64,000 nucleotides of DNA, from positions 1 to 64,000 of the forward strand of contig UQCQ01000001.1 of the NCBI GenBank assembly GCA_900539595.1, in the 5' to 3' direction. Positions 33,280 to 42,225 of this stretch are shown here, piece after piece. Origin of the DNA: an uncultured Mollicutes bacterium (GTDB taxonomy: Bacteria > Bacillota_I > Bacilli_A > RFN20 > CAG-826). A model generated the notes under the pieces. That model worked only from the letters and a program-made list of their open reading frames with translations. It ran no database searches and was not told the DNA's origin. Each line of letters opens with the position of its first letter. The first letter of the stretch is position 1. The position numbers and the translations under genes were made by a program.

Positions 33280-35543
33280 TGCAAGGCATATCCCGATGGT
33301 TCTTTGACGGTTAATTTCCCTGCTTTAGCTTGAAGGAAGAGAGTTTCTTTCTCTCCAACGGGGATAAAGACTTCTCCATCACGAAGAGAGGCCTGGGAAG
33401 AGAAATGGATCACGCGGTTTTTATCATCGATTCCTTGAAGGCCGAAATTGGCTTCTAAGAATAAATTCACGATGTTGCTGGTAAAGCAATGGTTCAAAGA
33501 GGCGAACACCGAATCGTGCTCCCATAAGGTGCCGGTGAGCTTTGCCATCTTGTAGAAATATTCGACGGTTTCATCGAACACTTGGTCGGTATATCCGTTC
33601 CGATTCAAAATCGTTAAGCGCATCATGATGCCCATCAAAACGTTGGACTTGTAGACGTTAGGATAAACTTTCTTATCATCGCGGGTTTCCCCAAATTCTT
33701 TTCTCATCTTTTCAAAGAACGCGGGATTGTCTTCCTTGGAAAGAATGCCAAAGAAATAGGCGTAATATTGGCAGGTTTCCGTCGTGTGATCGGTCAAAAC
33801 CAAACGGTTAGACTCATCGCGAACGGCGTTATCGACGAAGAATTCGCCGTTCCAGGCAAGTGTAGCGATAAGCTCCTTTTTCTTCTTTCCTTCTTCGATC
33901 AAAGCGGGCTCGTCAAGTAGTTCTCCTGCTTTCATCAAGGCTTCACAATAAAGCATGTTCGTCGGGAAATTGACCCCGCGGATGAATTCTTCATCATTGG
34001 CCTTGCTCCATTCTACAAAAACCCAGCCTTGGAGGTTTTCTAGCAGGCCAAGTTCATTTTCAAGTTGTTTGAAATAGCCAAGGATTCCACGGACATTGTC
34101 TTTGCTATTTTCTACAACTGGGGACATCCCATTTCTTTGCTGGTATCGAACCAGTTCCAAAACATACCATAAAGCCCAGTTTGGGATGAATTCGTGGCTA
34201 GGGAAATCCGCGGGGTAGCAACAGGGGATCATCCCTTCGGGAAGGTAATTCTTATCGCATTTGGAATAGCAATCTAGAAAAGCTTCCTCGACTTTATTTT
34301 GCCCCGTGATTAAGGGTTCGGCCTGGCCCGAGAAATAGGAGTCGCAAAGCCACCCCGCCCGTTCTCTAGAAGGACAGTCGGTGAGTAAATCCAAAGCGTT
34401 TTGGGCGAAGGTAGAAACCGCCGCTTCTAAAATCGCGTTGATCTTTTCATTTTCAAAATGGAAGGAAATCCGCACATCGGGGTTTTCGTATAACACGAGG
34501 TTGCATGCTTGAATTTCGATTTTTCCTTCTAGCAAAGCAAGGCGAAGATAATGCAACGTATAGGGTTCAAAGGACGTTAAATCATATTCCCCGGGCTCTA
34601 ATTCATAGGTGATGCAGTTATGGGTTGTGTTGCGGTAGAAGCAAATTCCAATGAGCTCGGGATTGTTGGGATCCGGGACATTCACTTCATCGAAAAGAAG
34701 ATACACGGTTGCTTTCTTTTGGACGTGGAGCTTTAAATGGATAAAGCCCGTTTTGGAGGTTTTGGAAGCGAAAGTAACAAATTCGTTTTCTTTTAAAGTG
34801 GGAAAGGCGTTGGAACCGAGCGTAAAGGAAAGCTCGGAGGCGATGTGGTTGGAATCGATTTCCCATTCGTTTTTTGGGAAAATCTTCAGGAATTCCAAGA
34901 CCTGATAACGGTCTTCATAATCTTTTTTAGCAGAATCCAAATAGCAGGTTCCCGATTCCACATGGGTTAAAGATTCTATCGGGAAAGAAGGATAATCTAC
35001 GATTCGATCTTCGAGTTTTTTTGCTTCTAGGATAACGGGTTCCACTTCTTCATAAGGGAAATCTAAGCCACGCAAGAACGCTTCGTGGCGGGGTGAAAGG
35101 CGGTAGGATTCGTTGAAAGCGCGTTGATAGGAAAAGCGCGTGACTTTGCGGAGGCGTCCTTCGTTTAGATAAACGCGGAAATCCTTGCCGGTCGCCGCTA
35201 AAACATTTCCTTCTTCATCCAAGACTTCTGCTTGAATAAAGGGGGCTTCGTTCAGGGAATAGAAGGAATTGCAGTGATATCCGGATACTTCGATAACAAG
35301 GGTATGGGTGCCTTCTTTCGCTTCTATCGGCCAGGAATCGACGCGGTAATAGGTATGGGCGTCGCGGCTAGGACCATAAGCAAAATAGACTCCATCTAAG
35401 CTTGCCCGATAAAACGAGCAGCCGGCGATACGTAAAGTCTTGGCCTTGCTTGGCAAAGCAACCACGAAAAATAGAGACGAATTCAGTTCGTCTTCATGCC
35501 CTTTGCCCCAAATGGGCCGAGCGATTTGGAAATAGGTTTTCAT
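33270..35543 (-). CDS. Alpha-L-rhamnosidase-like glycosidase (GH78 clan)
   Basis: A 757-residue protein with N-terminal beta-sandwich domains and an (alpha/alpha)6 barrel. The strongest mark is TDCPSRERAGWLCDSYFSGQ near residue 395, the GH78 DCPxRE motif with the acidic residues used in catalysis. GTLWEHDSV near residue 690 fits the second conserved glutamate region, and a small beta domain ends the protein. There is no signal peptide, so it should act in the cytosol on imported oligosaccharides. It overlaps the GH127-like gene (ATGA) and the PocR regulator. Rhamnosidase is the best guess; related activities on other alpha-L or uronic substrates are possible. Confidence 0.85.
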   Translation of the reverse strand: MKTYFQIARPIWGKGHEDELNSSLFFVVALPSKAKTLRIAGCSFYRASLDGVYFAYGPSRDAHTYYRVDSWPIEAKEGTHTLVIEVSGYHCNSFYSLNEAPFIQAEVLDEEGNVLAATGKDFRVYLNEGRLRKVTRFSYQRAFNESYRLSPRHEAFLRGLDFPYEEVEPVILEAKKLEDRIVDYPSFPIESLTHVESGTCYLDSAKKDYEDRYQVLEFLKIFPKNEWEIDSNHIASELSFTLGSNAFPTLKENEFVTFASKTSKTGFIHLKLHVQKKATVYLLFDEVNVPDPNNPELIGICFYRNTTHNCITYELEPGEYDLTSFEPYTLHYLRLALLEGKIEIQACNLVLYENPDVRISFHFENEKINAILEAAVSTFAQNALDLLTDCPSRERAGWLCDSYFSGQAEPLITGQNKVEEAFLDCYSKCDKNYLPEGMIPCCYPADFPSHEFIPNWALWYVLELVRYQQRNGMSPVVENSKDNVRGILGYFKQLENELGLLENLQGWVFVEWSKANDEEFIRGVNFPTNMLYCEALMKAGELLDEPALIEEGKKKKELIATLAWNGEFFVDNAVRDESNRLVLTDHTTETCQYYAYFFGILSKEDNPAFFEKMRKEFGETRDDKKVYPNVYKSNVLMGIMMRLTILNRNGYTDQVFDETVEYFYKMAKLTGTLWEHDSVFASLNHCFTSNIVNLFLEANFGLQGIDDKNRVIHFSSQASLRDGEVFIPVGEKETLFLQAKAGKLTVKEPSGYALQWN

Positions 35544-37063
35544 ATTTTTTGGATAAACGTCGATGCGTATTTTTGTCCGCGGAGCTTCGAAAAGTCCACG
35601 ACGTAATAATAATCCTGATTATTGAGAAGAAAGCAATCCCGATCGAAGGGTTCTTCTTTTCTTTGGACTAAAAGCATGTCCCCAACAAAATAGAGATCGC
35701 CTTCTTTATGGGGTTTGCAGTCGAATAGAATCGTCACTTCTTCTTGCGGGGCAATTTCCATTTGAAGGACCCCCGCACGGTAATGATAATCCGCCCCTTC
35801 GACGCGGAAGGGAATCGTAGAAGGAACATAAAGCGATACACGGGTCGCTTCTTTGGCATTGCTTAGACGGATGCGAATCCTCTTTTTAAAATAGATGTCG
35901 CCCTTCACGGAAACCGTGGCTCCGTTGCAGATAGAAGCTTCTTGGTCAAAAGGAAGGGTGATGAGGATTTCCCCGTTCTTTTCTCTGCAGGCATATTTCT
36001 TCACGAAGCGAAGCCCTTCAGCTAGACGCATCGTGCAGCAAAAGAACGCTTCGTAAAGGTGAACGCGGATTTCCCGATTTTCTTCGGTAAGGCAATAATT
36101 GCAGCCGGCACCGCCGTTAGAACGCTGAGCCAAGCGGAACGAATTGAAATAGATGCGGTTCATGAGCGTCAAATAACGTTTGTCGCCCGTGATTTCTTCT
36201 AACTGGGCCGCAAGCAAAAACGAATCCACGATGCAGCAAGGTTCCGTCCAAGTATCGGGACGGCCAAACCAGTTGAAATTGGAATAATCCAAAGTCATGC
36301 CTTGGGACAAATAGCAGTCAAAAATCGATTTTGCCGCGTTGAGATATTTTTCTTCTTTCGTCGCACGGTAAAAAGTCATCACCCCACGAGCGCAGCTAAG
36401 CGTCGCGTGGGTTTGGCATTGAAGGCCAACAAAATCAAGGTGTAGGAACACATCAATTGTTTGTTCTAGGACCGCTTTGAGTTCCGAATCGCGGAGAACG
36501 TAATAGGCTTCGCTCATCGCGTCCAGCATGATGAAGGCGCAGCCAACGTCGCTGCTAGTGAGCCACCCATCCGTGACTTTCCCTTCGATATGGCCGCCTA
36601 CTCCGCCCATCTCGCGATGAATCAGGGGATAATGCAAATAGAAGGGGGCGATGCGAAGAATGAAATGATGAATCACTTCTTCGATCAATTCGCGGCACCA
36701 CTCTTCATGGCTGATTTGGTAATACTCAATAAGGCCGCGAAGATACCAAGAATTCCCGCTGACCTGTTGTTCGTTTACGACCTTCCCATCTAAAAGATCG
36801 CCAAAATATCCATCCGAATTTAGGTGATCTTTTAGATGAAATACGATGTCGTCTAGTTGCTTTTTAACAGACTCTTGGTCTTTGGGGTAGCCATTAAAAG
36901 CAAAATAAAGGCTCGATAAGCCCAGCATGCATCTTCCAACCCAGTCGCCCGGCCAGCTCGAATCCTGTTCAAAAACACCCGGGTAGGTATACATGGAGGA
37001 TGTTAGCCGTTTCCGGTTCAGTTTGATTCTACGAAATAAGTCGCCGTGTGCTGTTCTTTTCAT
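35540..37063 (-). CDS. GH127-like glycosidase (beta-L-arabinofuranosidase family)
   Basis: A 507-residue protein of the GH127/DUF1680 group, (alpha/alpha)6 barrel plus C-terminal beta domain. It carries the zinc-site pattern of that family: glutamate and cysteine in TWTEPCCIVDSFLLAA and the cysteine pair in EAFFCCTMRLAEGL, with GGAGCNYCL between. The opening SSWPGDWVGRCMLGLSSLYF is also typical. No signal peptide, so it is cytosolic. It starts the pair of glycosidases in the operon, 71 nt after the lipoprotein gene, a gap that holds a strong hairpin. Activity on L-arabinofuranosides is the known role of the family; the exact linkage is open. Confidence 0.85.
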   Translation of the reverse strand: MKRTAHGDLFRRIKLNRKRLTSSMYTYPGVFEQDSSWPGDWVGRCMLGLSSLYFAFNGYPKDQESVKKQLDDIVFHLKDHLNSDGYFGDLLDGKVVNEQQVSGNSWYLRGLIEYYQISHEEWCRELIEEVIHHFILRIAPFYLHYPLIHREMGGVGGHIEGKVTDGWLTSSDVGCAFIMLDAMSEAYYVLRDSELKAVLEQTIDVFLHLDFVGLQCQTHATLSCARGVMTFYRATKEEKYLNAAKSIFDCYLSQGMTLDYSNFNWFGRPDTWTEPCCIVDSFLLAAQLEEITGDKRYLTLMNRIYFNSFRLAQRSNGGAGCNYCLTEENREIRVHLYEAFFCCTMRLAEGLRFVKKYACREKNGEILITLPFDQEASICNGATVSVKGDIYFKKRIRIRLSNAKEATRVSLYVPSTIPFRVEGADYHYRAGVLQMEIAPQEEVTILFDCKPHKEGDLYFVGDMLLVQRKEEPFDRDCFLLNNQDYYYVVDFSKLRGQKYASTFIQKI

Positions 37064-37080
37064 GTTGAAAGTTCTTTCTA

Positions 37081-37111
37081 AGTTCCCCGGGAGACGAACC
37101 CCCGGGGAACT
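37081..37111 (-). other. Strong intercistronic hairpin without a U-tract
   Basis: A perfect 11-bp stem AGTTCCCCGGG/CCCGGGGAACT with a 9-nt loop lies between the third lipoprotein gene and the GH127-like gene. On the minus strand it is followed by TTAGAAAG, not a U-run, so it is unlikely to be a full terminator. It may block 3' exonucleases and keep more lipoprotein and transporter mRNA than glycosidase mRNA. Confidence 0.65.
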
Positions 37112-37134
37112 TTATGGAGTCAAAAACGAACGAA

Positions 37135-39180
37135 TTAGTTAATCTTCACCAACTCGCAGGTGGTGGAAGCAACATAGACAACGTCGGTATCGGCGCCGGC
37201 CTCAGGGAAATGAAAGCTGAAGAAATCGGGAGAACGGGTGGCTTTCCAATCAAGAGAATACTCGTGATAGCCCACTCCGTTATCAAGATCCAGGAAGACC
37301 TGGTTATCAAAATTGATCGTAAAGCGGCGTCCTGCGGTCAAAGCTTCGATGTAATAAACCACGGTGATCTTATAGTCGTGGCCCATTTCCATCTGCTTCA
37401 TGCCCGGTTGATACCATTCAATGCCAGCATTGGCAGTTGACGGGAGCATGATTTTGGACGTTTTGTCGCCAAAGCCTTTTTGTCCTTTCACGGCTTCCGG
37501 GGTATCGACCGTTTTGAGTTCGATGCCAGAAGCTTTCTTTTCGTCGCCCCATTGACGCTTGGTGTTGGTCCATTTGTCGCCAACTTTGTGGCCAAGGGCA
37601 GTGGTGCCTTCGGGGATGGGATCGGCGTCAGTAAGTTGAATGTTCATGTCGCCCATATAGATGTTGAAGGCGCCATTCGTGGGATAGAAGTTCATCGCGG
37701 TGATGCCGTTAGGAAGGGTGCCAGTCCAGACAAACTGTTTGACCTTGCCTTCGACAACCGTCATCTTGAGGCCGTCGTTCATCGTGATTCCGCCTGGGGC
37801 CATGACGATCATGTTGAAGCCGCTATCGTCGACAGCATAGTACTTGAAGGAGATGGTGAGTTTCTTGCCGCCAACGAGGTTGGTGCCATTTAATCCGCTG
37901 AAGATGTGGTTGTCGTTTCCGGTGAAGTGCATGACGTTTTCGCCAAATCCTTCGCGCCCGGTCAAGGCCGCTTTAATTGTGGCATCTTCGATATTTTCCA
38001 CGAGGATCGTTTCGCCCTTACCACCGAATTTACCGGCTTTTTCTTTCCAGTTGAAGGTGAATCCGCCTTCCGCGGAAAGCTCGTCCGAGGTCGGAACAAC
38101 ATCGGTAGTTTCCACGCACTTCTTCGCCGTGACGACGAAGTTATCGATGGCCACCTTGCATTCGGCGGTCGGATCCGCGGAGAGTTTGAAGAAGAAGAAT
38201 CCAGCATTGCCGCCTTCGGGGACGACCGATTCGGTAAAGGAAACGGAATAATGGCTGGTCTTGCCAATGGTCTTGTCTGTCATGAATTGGTTGTTGGTGC
38301 CATCATAATTATCCCAGCGTTGGCCAAAATAGATTCCGCTATAAGCCGCGCCTTCGGTGAGGGGCTTATAATCGAAGCTCACTTCATAGGTGACGGGTTT
38401 GCCACGGAGCATCGTGTCCGTGAAGAGGTTCACGAACAGCGAATTGAGTGCATTGCCCGCGGTCTTGTTGAAGTCGACGATCAGGGACGTGCCTTCAATG
38501 GCTTCTTCGGTCGAAGAAAGATAAGCCGCGTCATTGGCATCGCCTAAACCTTTGTAAAGCTTGGACTCCACGCCTTTTTCGAAACCGTCTTTGAAGGTGC
38601 CGTAAGTGGAGACGTTCTCCGCATTATTTTCTTCGTCGGTCACTTCGAAGGTATTCGCGTGAGCCGCGGTGACGTGGACAACAATCGTCTTTTCGTCAAA
38701 GCGGGGGTCTTCTTCCCCTTCCACCTTTTCTTCCACGTAGAAGGAAAGGGTGTGGTCGCCGGCGATTTTGGAGCAGAAGGATTTGCCATCCGTGGAGATC
38801 GATTTGGTATCCGCGTAGTCTTCCACGGTGATTTCACCGCTTAAATCCGTTTTGCCATCGCGGGCAACGGCGGTCGCTTTCGGCAAGACAAGGGTTTCTC
38901 CGGCGGCAATCGTGTATTCCGCTTGTCCTTCTAGGGTCAGGGTCGGGTTTTCCGCCAAAATTGGCGTATCCGGGGTCGAAACGGACGTAGAGGTCGAGGT
39001 AGAAGTCGACGGGGTCGGCGTCGGGGTCGAGTTGCTGCTAGAAGTCGTGGGGGTAGGCGGGGTCGGTTGGGTGGAGCTCGATTCCTCCGGTTTGGGGTTG
39101 GGAGTCGTACCACAAGAGACGATGCCGACTAAGCCAATGAGTGCGGCAGTTGCTAACACAGGAATAAATTTCTTTTTCAT
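37135..39180 (-). CDS. Surface lipoprotein with repeated beta-rich (CBM-like) domains
   Basis: A 681-residue lipoprotein: signal peptide and lipobox GLVGIVSC (Cys23), then a Ser/Thr/Pro-rich linker to about residue 75, then several beta-rich domains. Two or three look like carbohydrate-binding modules, with aromatic-rich strands such as YEVSFDYKPLTEG, LTISFKYYAVDDSG and YKITVVYYIEALTAG spaced about 180 residues apart. No catalytic motif is seen. Its place after the beta-helix lipoproteins and before the glycosidases suggests glycan capture at the cell surface. The start has TTAGGAGG. It is similar in style to the truncated lipoprotein at 1-280. Confidence 0.8.
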   Translation of the reverse strand: MKKKFIPVLATAALIGLVGIVSCGTTPNPKPEESSSTQPTPPTPTTSSSNSTPTPTPSTSTSTSTSVSTPDTPILAENPTLTLEGQAEYTIAAGETLVLPKATAVARDGKTDLSGEITVEDYADTKSISTDGKSFCSKIAGDHTLSFYVEEKVEGEEDPRFDEKTIVVHVTAAHANTFEVTDEENNAENVSTYGTFKDGFEKGVESKLYKGLGDANDAAYLSSTEEAIEGTSLIVDFNKTAGNALNSLFVNLFTDTMLRGKPVTYEVSFDYKPLTEGAAYSGIYFGQRWDNYDGTNNQFMTDKTIGKTSHYSVSFTESVVPEGGNAGFFFFKLSADPTAECKVAIDNFVVTAKKCVETTDVVPTSDELSAEGGFTFNWKEKAGKFGGKGETILVENIEDATIKAALTGREGFGENVMHFTGNDNHIFSGLNGTNLVGGKKLTISFKYYAVDDSGFNMIVMAPGGITMNDGLKMTVVEGKVKQFVWTGTLPNGITAMNFYPTNGAFNIYMGDMNIQLTDADPIPEGTTALGHKVGDKWTNTKRQWGDEKKASGIELKTVDTPEAVKGQKGFGDKTSKIMLPSTANAGIEWYQPGMKQMEMGHDYKITVVYYIEALTAGRRFTINFDNQVFLDLDNGVGYHEYSLDWKATRSPDFFSFHFPEAGADTDVVYVASTTCELVKIN

Positions 39181-39207
39181 GATTTTCCTCCTAAAAAATT
39201 TATTTTT

Positions 39208-39226
39208 TCAACATGGGTATGTTGAG
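39208..39226 (-). other. Short hairpin between lipoprotein genes
   Basis: Stem TCAACAT/ATGTTGA, 7 bp with a 4-nt loop, in the 57-nt gap before the next lipoprotein start. The minus strand continues with A-rich sequence and then TTTTTT after about 9 nt, so termination is doubtful; a processing or attenuation site is possible. Confidence 0.35.
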
Positions 39227-39237
39227 GTAGCCTTTCT

Positions 39238-42225
39238 TTAATCGAACAAGTACTGCGGCATTCTCGCCGTCATGGTCTTGTTGTTTTCCACGTTATGGGG
39301 GACGTTGGATGCCTGGATGCGCTTGCGGGAAGAGCGTTCCGCATCGGCACAGACAATCGCCATATCGATGCGTTTGCCTGCTTCAATCGAGGTCTTAAAT
39401 TGCGGGGCCATCGTGAAGGGGAGTAGGATTTCTCCGCTATAGCCTGTTGCATTGGTCACTAACATCGCCTGCATCTGCGTGCGGTTGTTATAGATTTCCG
39501 TGTTGGTACGGACAGAGGCAACCGTGCCATAACCCGTGGAACTCCAGGTGGGAGCGAAGGCCGCTTGCAAGACGCCGCCTTCTTCCTTGTAGACCATTAA
39601 GTCCGCGTTCGGCTTATTCGTGATGTCGCTAGCGAGCAATTCCACGCAGTCACCAAGCCAGAAGTCGTTGACGGTCTTGCAGGAAATATCGTTATCGAAA
39701 ATATCGAATCCGATATAAATTCCTTCCTCCGTATAGGTCATCTTGAGCGCATTGACGCGGAAGGTGTCTTCGAGTTGTTTCTCGCTCCACTCTCCGCCCA
39801 AAGCATCGGTATAGCCGCGGATTTCGATGTCGGTGCCGCCGATGGCGTCCCATTCATCGAGTTTGCCGTCTAGGGCAATCGCCCCTGTGGCTTTCTTGAT
39901 CGTCACTTCCGGACCCACGTCATCGATCACTTGGAAGCCGATGTTTTTGTTATCGGTGAGAATCGTATTCTCCGCGGAGGTCGTCCCTTGGGGGATGATG
40001 CCGCTTAAACCTTGGTTGAGATGGTATTGGTTATAGGAATTCTCAACCGTGATGTTGGACGTGTTATAGAAATTGAAAAGGCAGTTATAGGAATCTCCGG
40101 AAGGCTGAGAAGCGCTTGCGTTATAGAAGAGGCAGTTCTTCACGACGCTATCGCCAACCCCGCGCATCGAGATGCAGGAATTGCCGTTTTCGCTGAAGAA
40201 ATTGTTTTCCAAAACGTAATTCTTAATCGTTCCGGCAGGGGCGACGCTTGCGTTATTAGAAATCGCAAACACGGAAACGTCCCCATACAGAGTTCCTTCT
40301 TTTAGATAATTGTTATGGATGAATTTGTTGTTGCGGATCGTTAACCCTTGTGGAACCGTCGCTTCATTAAATTGATCCATCGCGGAAGCCGCTTGAATGG
40401 AACCGTGGCCCACATTCATGAAGGCATTGTTCTCGATGATGGCATTGGGGACTTGGACCAAGATGCCGCGGTTACGCTTGTTGCGAACGATGTTATTGCG
40501 GAAAACGAATTTCGGAGTATGGGAGAGGAAGGTCACACGGCATTCGCCCCAGGCGTTCAAATTGGCGATTCTTTCCTTCACCGTGACGATGAATTTGCCG
40601 GTTTCTTCTGTGGCAGAGACTACCGTATAGGTTCCATGTCCTTCGAAGGTCGTCTTGTTGTAGACGGCGATTTTGTCTCCTTCTTTAGGAAGAGGCATCG
40701 CCGTGGTGATTTTGCTGAGCGTGAAGGTGCGTTTTTGAGAAGACCCGGAATCGAGGTTATACCAATAGCCGTGCTTTAAATTGAGGGCATCGTCATGGGA
40801 ATATTCGATGAGGGAGTTCGTGATTTCCACTTTTCCCGACATATAGGAGAAATGGGTAGCGTCCGCGCAGGAAGTCATCAAGTCTTCGCTTCCTTGCTCC
40901 ACTTCAAGATGGAAGCGGTTCAGGAAGAGGTTCTCGGTGCTGCTGCTCGTGACGCCCATGCCATAAGCCTTGTTCATCGTGATCGATTCCAAATAGACGT
41001 CCTTGCTATTTCCGATCGCCATGCCCGAAATGTCATATTGGGCGAATTGGAGGGAAGCCAAGGTCCCGAGGGCGCTTTCGTTGATGGATTGCTTGAAGGC
41101 AACCGTCACGGTATAAACGCCGGCATTTTCTTCAATTTGGGTGGAGGCAAACGCATCGACGAAGAAGTTTCCGCCTTGGATCGGGGCTTTCGTCGCTTTA
41201 TGGAATTCCAAATAGCTACGAAGCTTCTTGTTGGCTTTTACCACACGGCGCATCGTCTCGTTATAAGCGGAATGGACTTTCACTTGAACCGTGTTTTTCT
41301 CTAGGTCATAGGATTCGATGGTCCCGGTGACGTTAGCTCCGACTTCTTGGGTGAAGCGGATGCCAAATAGGGTCAAGTTCTCGCAGTTATCGATGCTCAT
41401 GTACCCCTTGTAATTCAAATCTTGAATCTGAAGGTTGATGACCGTATCCGATCCTTCGATGGCCACGTTTTTAAGTCCATCGAGGACAAAGGCGCGGGAA
41501 GAGGCGACTTTGCTTGCATCCACGTCAATCTTCCCCGCCGGGAGCTTAATTTTAGTGCTTTTGCCGGCATCGCTATTTTGCTTGGCAAGAAGGATGGCCG
41601 CTTGAATAGAGGTGTAGCCATTGATTTCCGTCGCAGAAGGCAAAACGGATTGGATTTGAGATAAGGTTAACGAAGACGTGGAGAGAATAACGTCATATTC
41701 CGAATCCGCTTTAGGGGCATAAAGGACCGTGGATGCTTCTTTTTTATTCACTCCCACTTGGTCCGGAGAAGATAGCCCAAACGAATCCGTTCCGATGACC
41801 GCGTTTTGATAGGGGGTTTCAGCAAGGGCTTCCGCCATCGCGTCCACACCTAGATATTGGTAACCGGCCGGAATGACTTGGAGGGCGTAAGTCGCGACTT
41901 TGCCACCGTCATTGGAAGTCGCGGTGATCGTGACTTTGCCATTAGAAACGCCTGAAACGGTGCCATTAGCATCCACCGTTGCAATGCTAGGATCGCTAGA
42001 AACAAAGGTAACAGAAGGGTCGCTGGCATCGCTAGGGGTGACTTTCACCGACAAAGAAATCGATTTGCCAACTTCTACGGAAGTTTCTTTCGCAGATAAG
42101 CTGATGGATTCGACATGAATCACTTCGCTTTGGCTGGTTCCCGATCCCCCTCCACAGGAAGCTAAACCTGCTAGGGATCCTAAAATCAAGGTCGACGACA
42201 AGAGTAAGAGGCTGCGTTTTTTCAT
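39238..42225 (-). CDS. Lipoprotein with Big_2, parallel beta-helix and CBM9-like domains
   Basis: A 995-residue surface protein. Lipobox LAGLASC (Cys24), a Big_2 Ig-like domain at about 37-115 (HVESISLSAKETSVEVGKSI ... VTITATSNDGG), then a long right-handed parallel beta-helix from about 130 to 780, visible as repeated NNxFxxN turns (IIENNAFMNVGHGSIQ, LTIRNNKFIHNNY, YVLENNFFSENGNSCIS). The last 200 residues, starting ALDGKLDEWDAIGGTDIEI, resemble CBM9/DOMON-like domains. Beta-helix proteins of this type are polysaccharide lyases, epimerases or glycosidases; no catalytic triad can be assigned. It overlaps the paralogous gene upstream (ATGA) in the transporter operon and probably attacks or binds the glycan outside the cell. 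Confidence 0.85.
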   Translation of the reverse strand: MKKRSLLLLSSTLILGSLAGLASCGGGSGTSQSEVIHVESISLSAKETSVEVGKSISLSVKVTPSDASDPSVTFVSSDPSIATVDANGTVSGVSNGKVTITATSNDGGKVATYALQVIPAGYQYLGVDAMAEALAETPYQNAVIGTDSFGLSSPDQVGVNKKEASTVLYAPKADSEYDVILSTSSLTLSQIQSVLPSATEINGYTSIQAAILLAKQNSDAGKSTKIKLPAGKIDVDASKVASSRAFVLDGLKNVAIEGSDTVINLQIQDLNYKGYMSIDNCENLTLFGIRFTQEVGANVTGTIESYDLEKNTVQVKVHSAYNETMRRVVKANKKLRSYLEFHKATKAPIQGGNFFVDAFASTQIEENAGVYTVTVAFKQSINESALGTLASLQFAQYDISGMAIGNSKDVYLESITMNKAYGMGVTSSSTENLFLNRFHLEVEQGSEDLMTSCADATHFSYMSGKVEITNSLIEYSHDDALNLKHGYWYNLDSGSSQKRTFTLSKITTAMPLPKEGDKIAVYNKTTFEGHGTYTVVSATEETGKFIVTVKERIANLNAWGECRVTFLSHTPKFVFRNNIVRNKRNRGILVQVPNAIIENNAFMNVGHGSIQAASAMDQFNEATVPQGLTIRNNKFIHNNYLKEGTLYGDVSVFAISNNASVAPAGTIKNYVLENNFFSENGNSCISMRGVGDSVVKNCLFYNASASQPSGDSYNCLFNFYNTSNITVENSYNQYHLNQGLSGIIPQGTTSAENTILTDNKNIGFQVIDDVGPEVTIKKATGAIALDGKLDEWDAIGGTDIEIRGYTDALGGEWSEKQLEDTFRVNALKMTYTEEGIYIGFDIFDNDISCKTVNDFWLGDCVELLASDITNKPNADLMVYKEEGGVLQAAFAPTWSSTGYGTVASVRTNTEIYNNRTQMQAMLVTNATGYSGEILLPFTMAPQFKTSIEAGKRIDMAIVCADAERSSRKRIQASNVPHNVENNKTMTARMPQYLFD

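Noticed and set aside
37906..38547. Plus-strand frame of 213 codons
   Set aside because: It is antisense to the lipoprotein gene at 37135-39180, which has a lipobox and ribosome binding site; similar long antisense frames across 37-46 kb come from codon bias.
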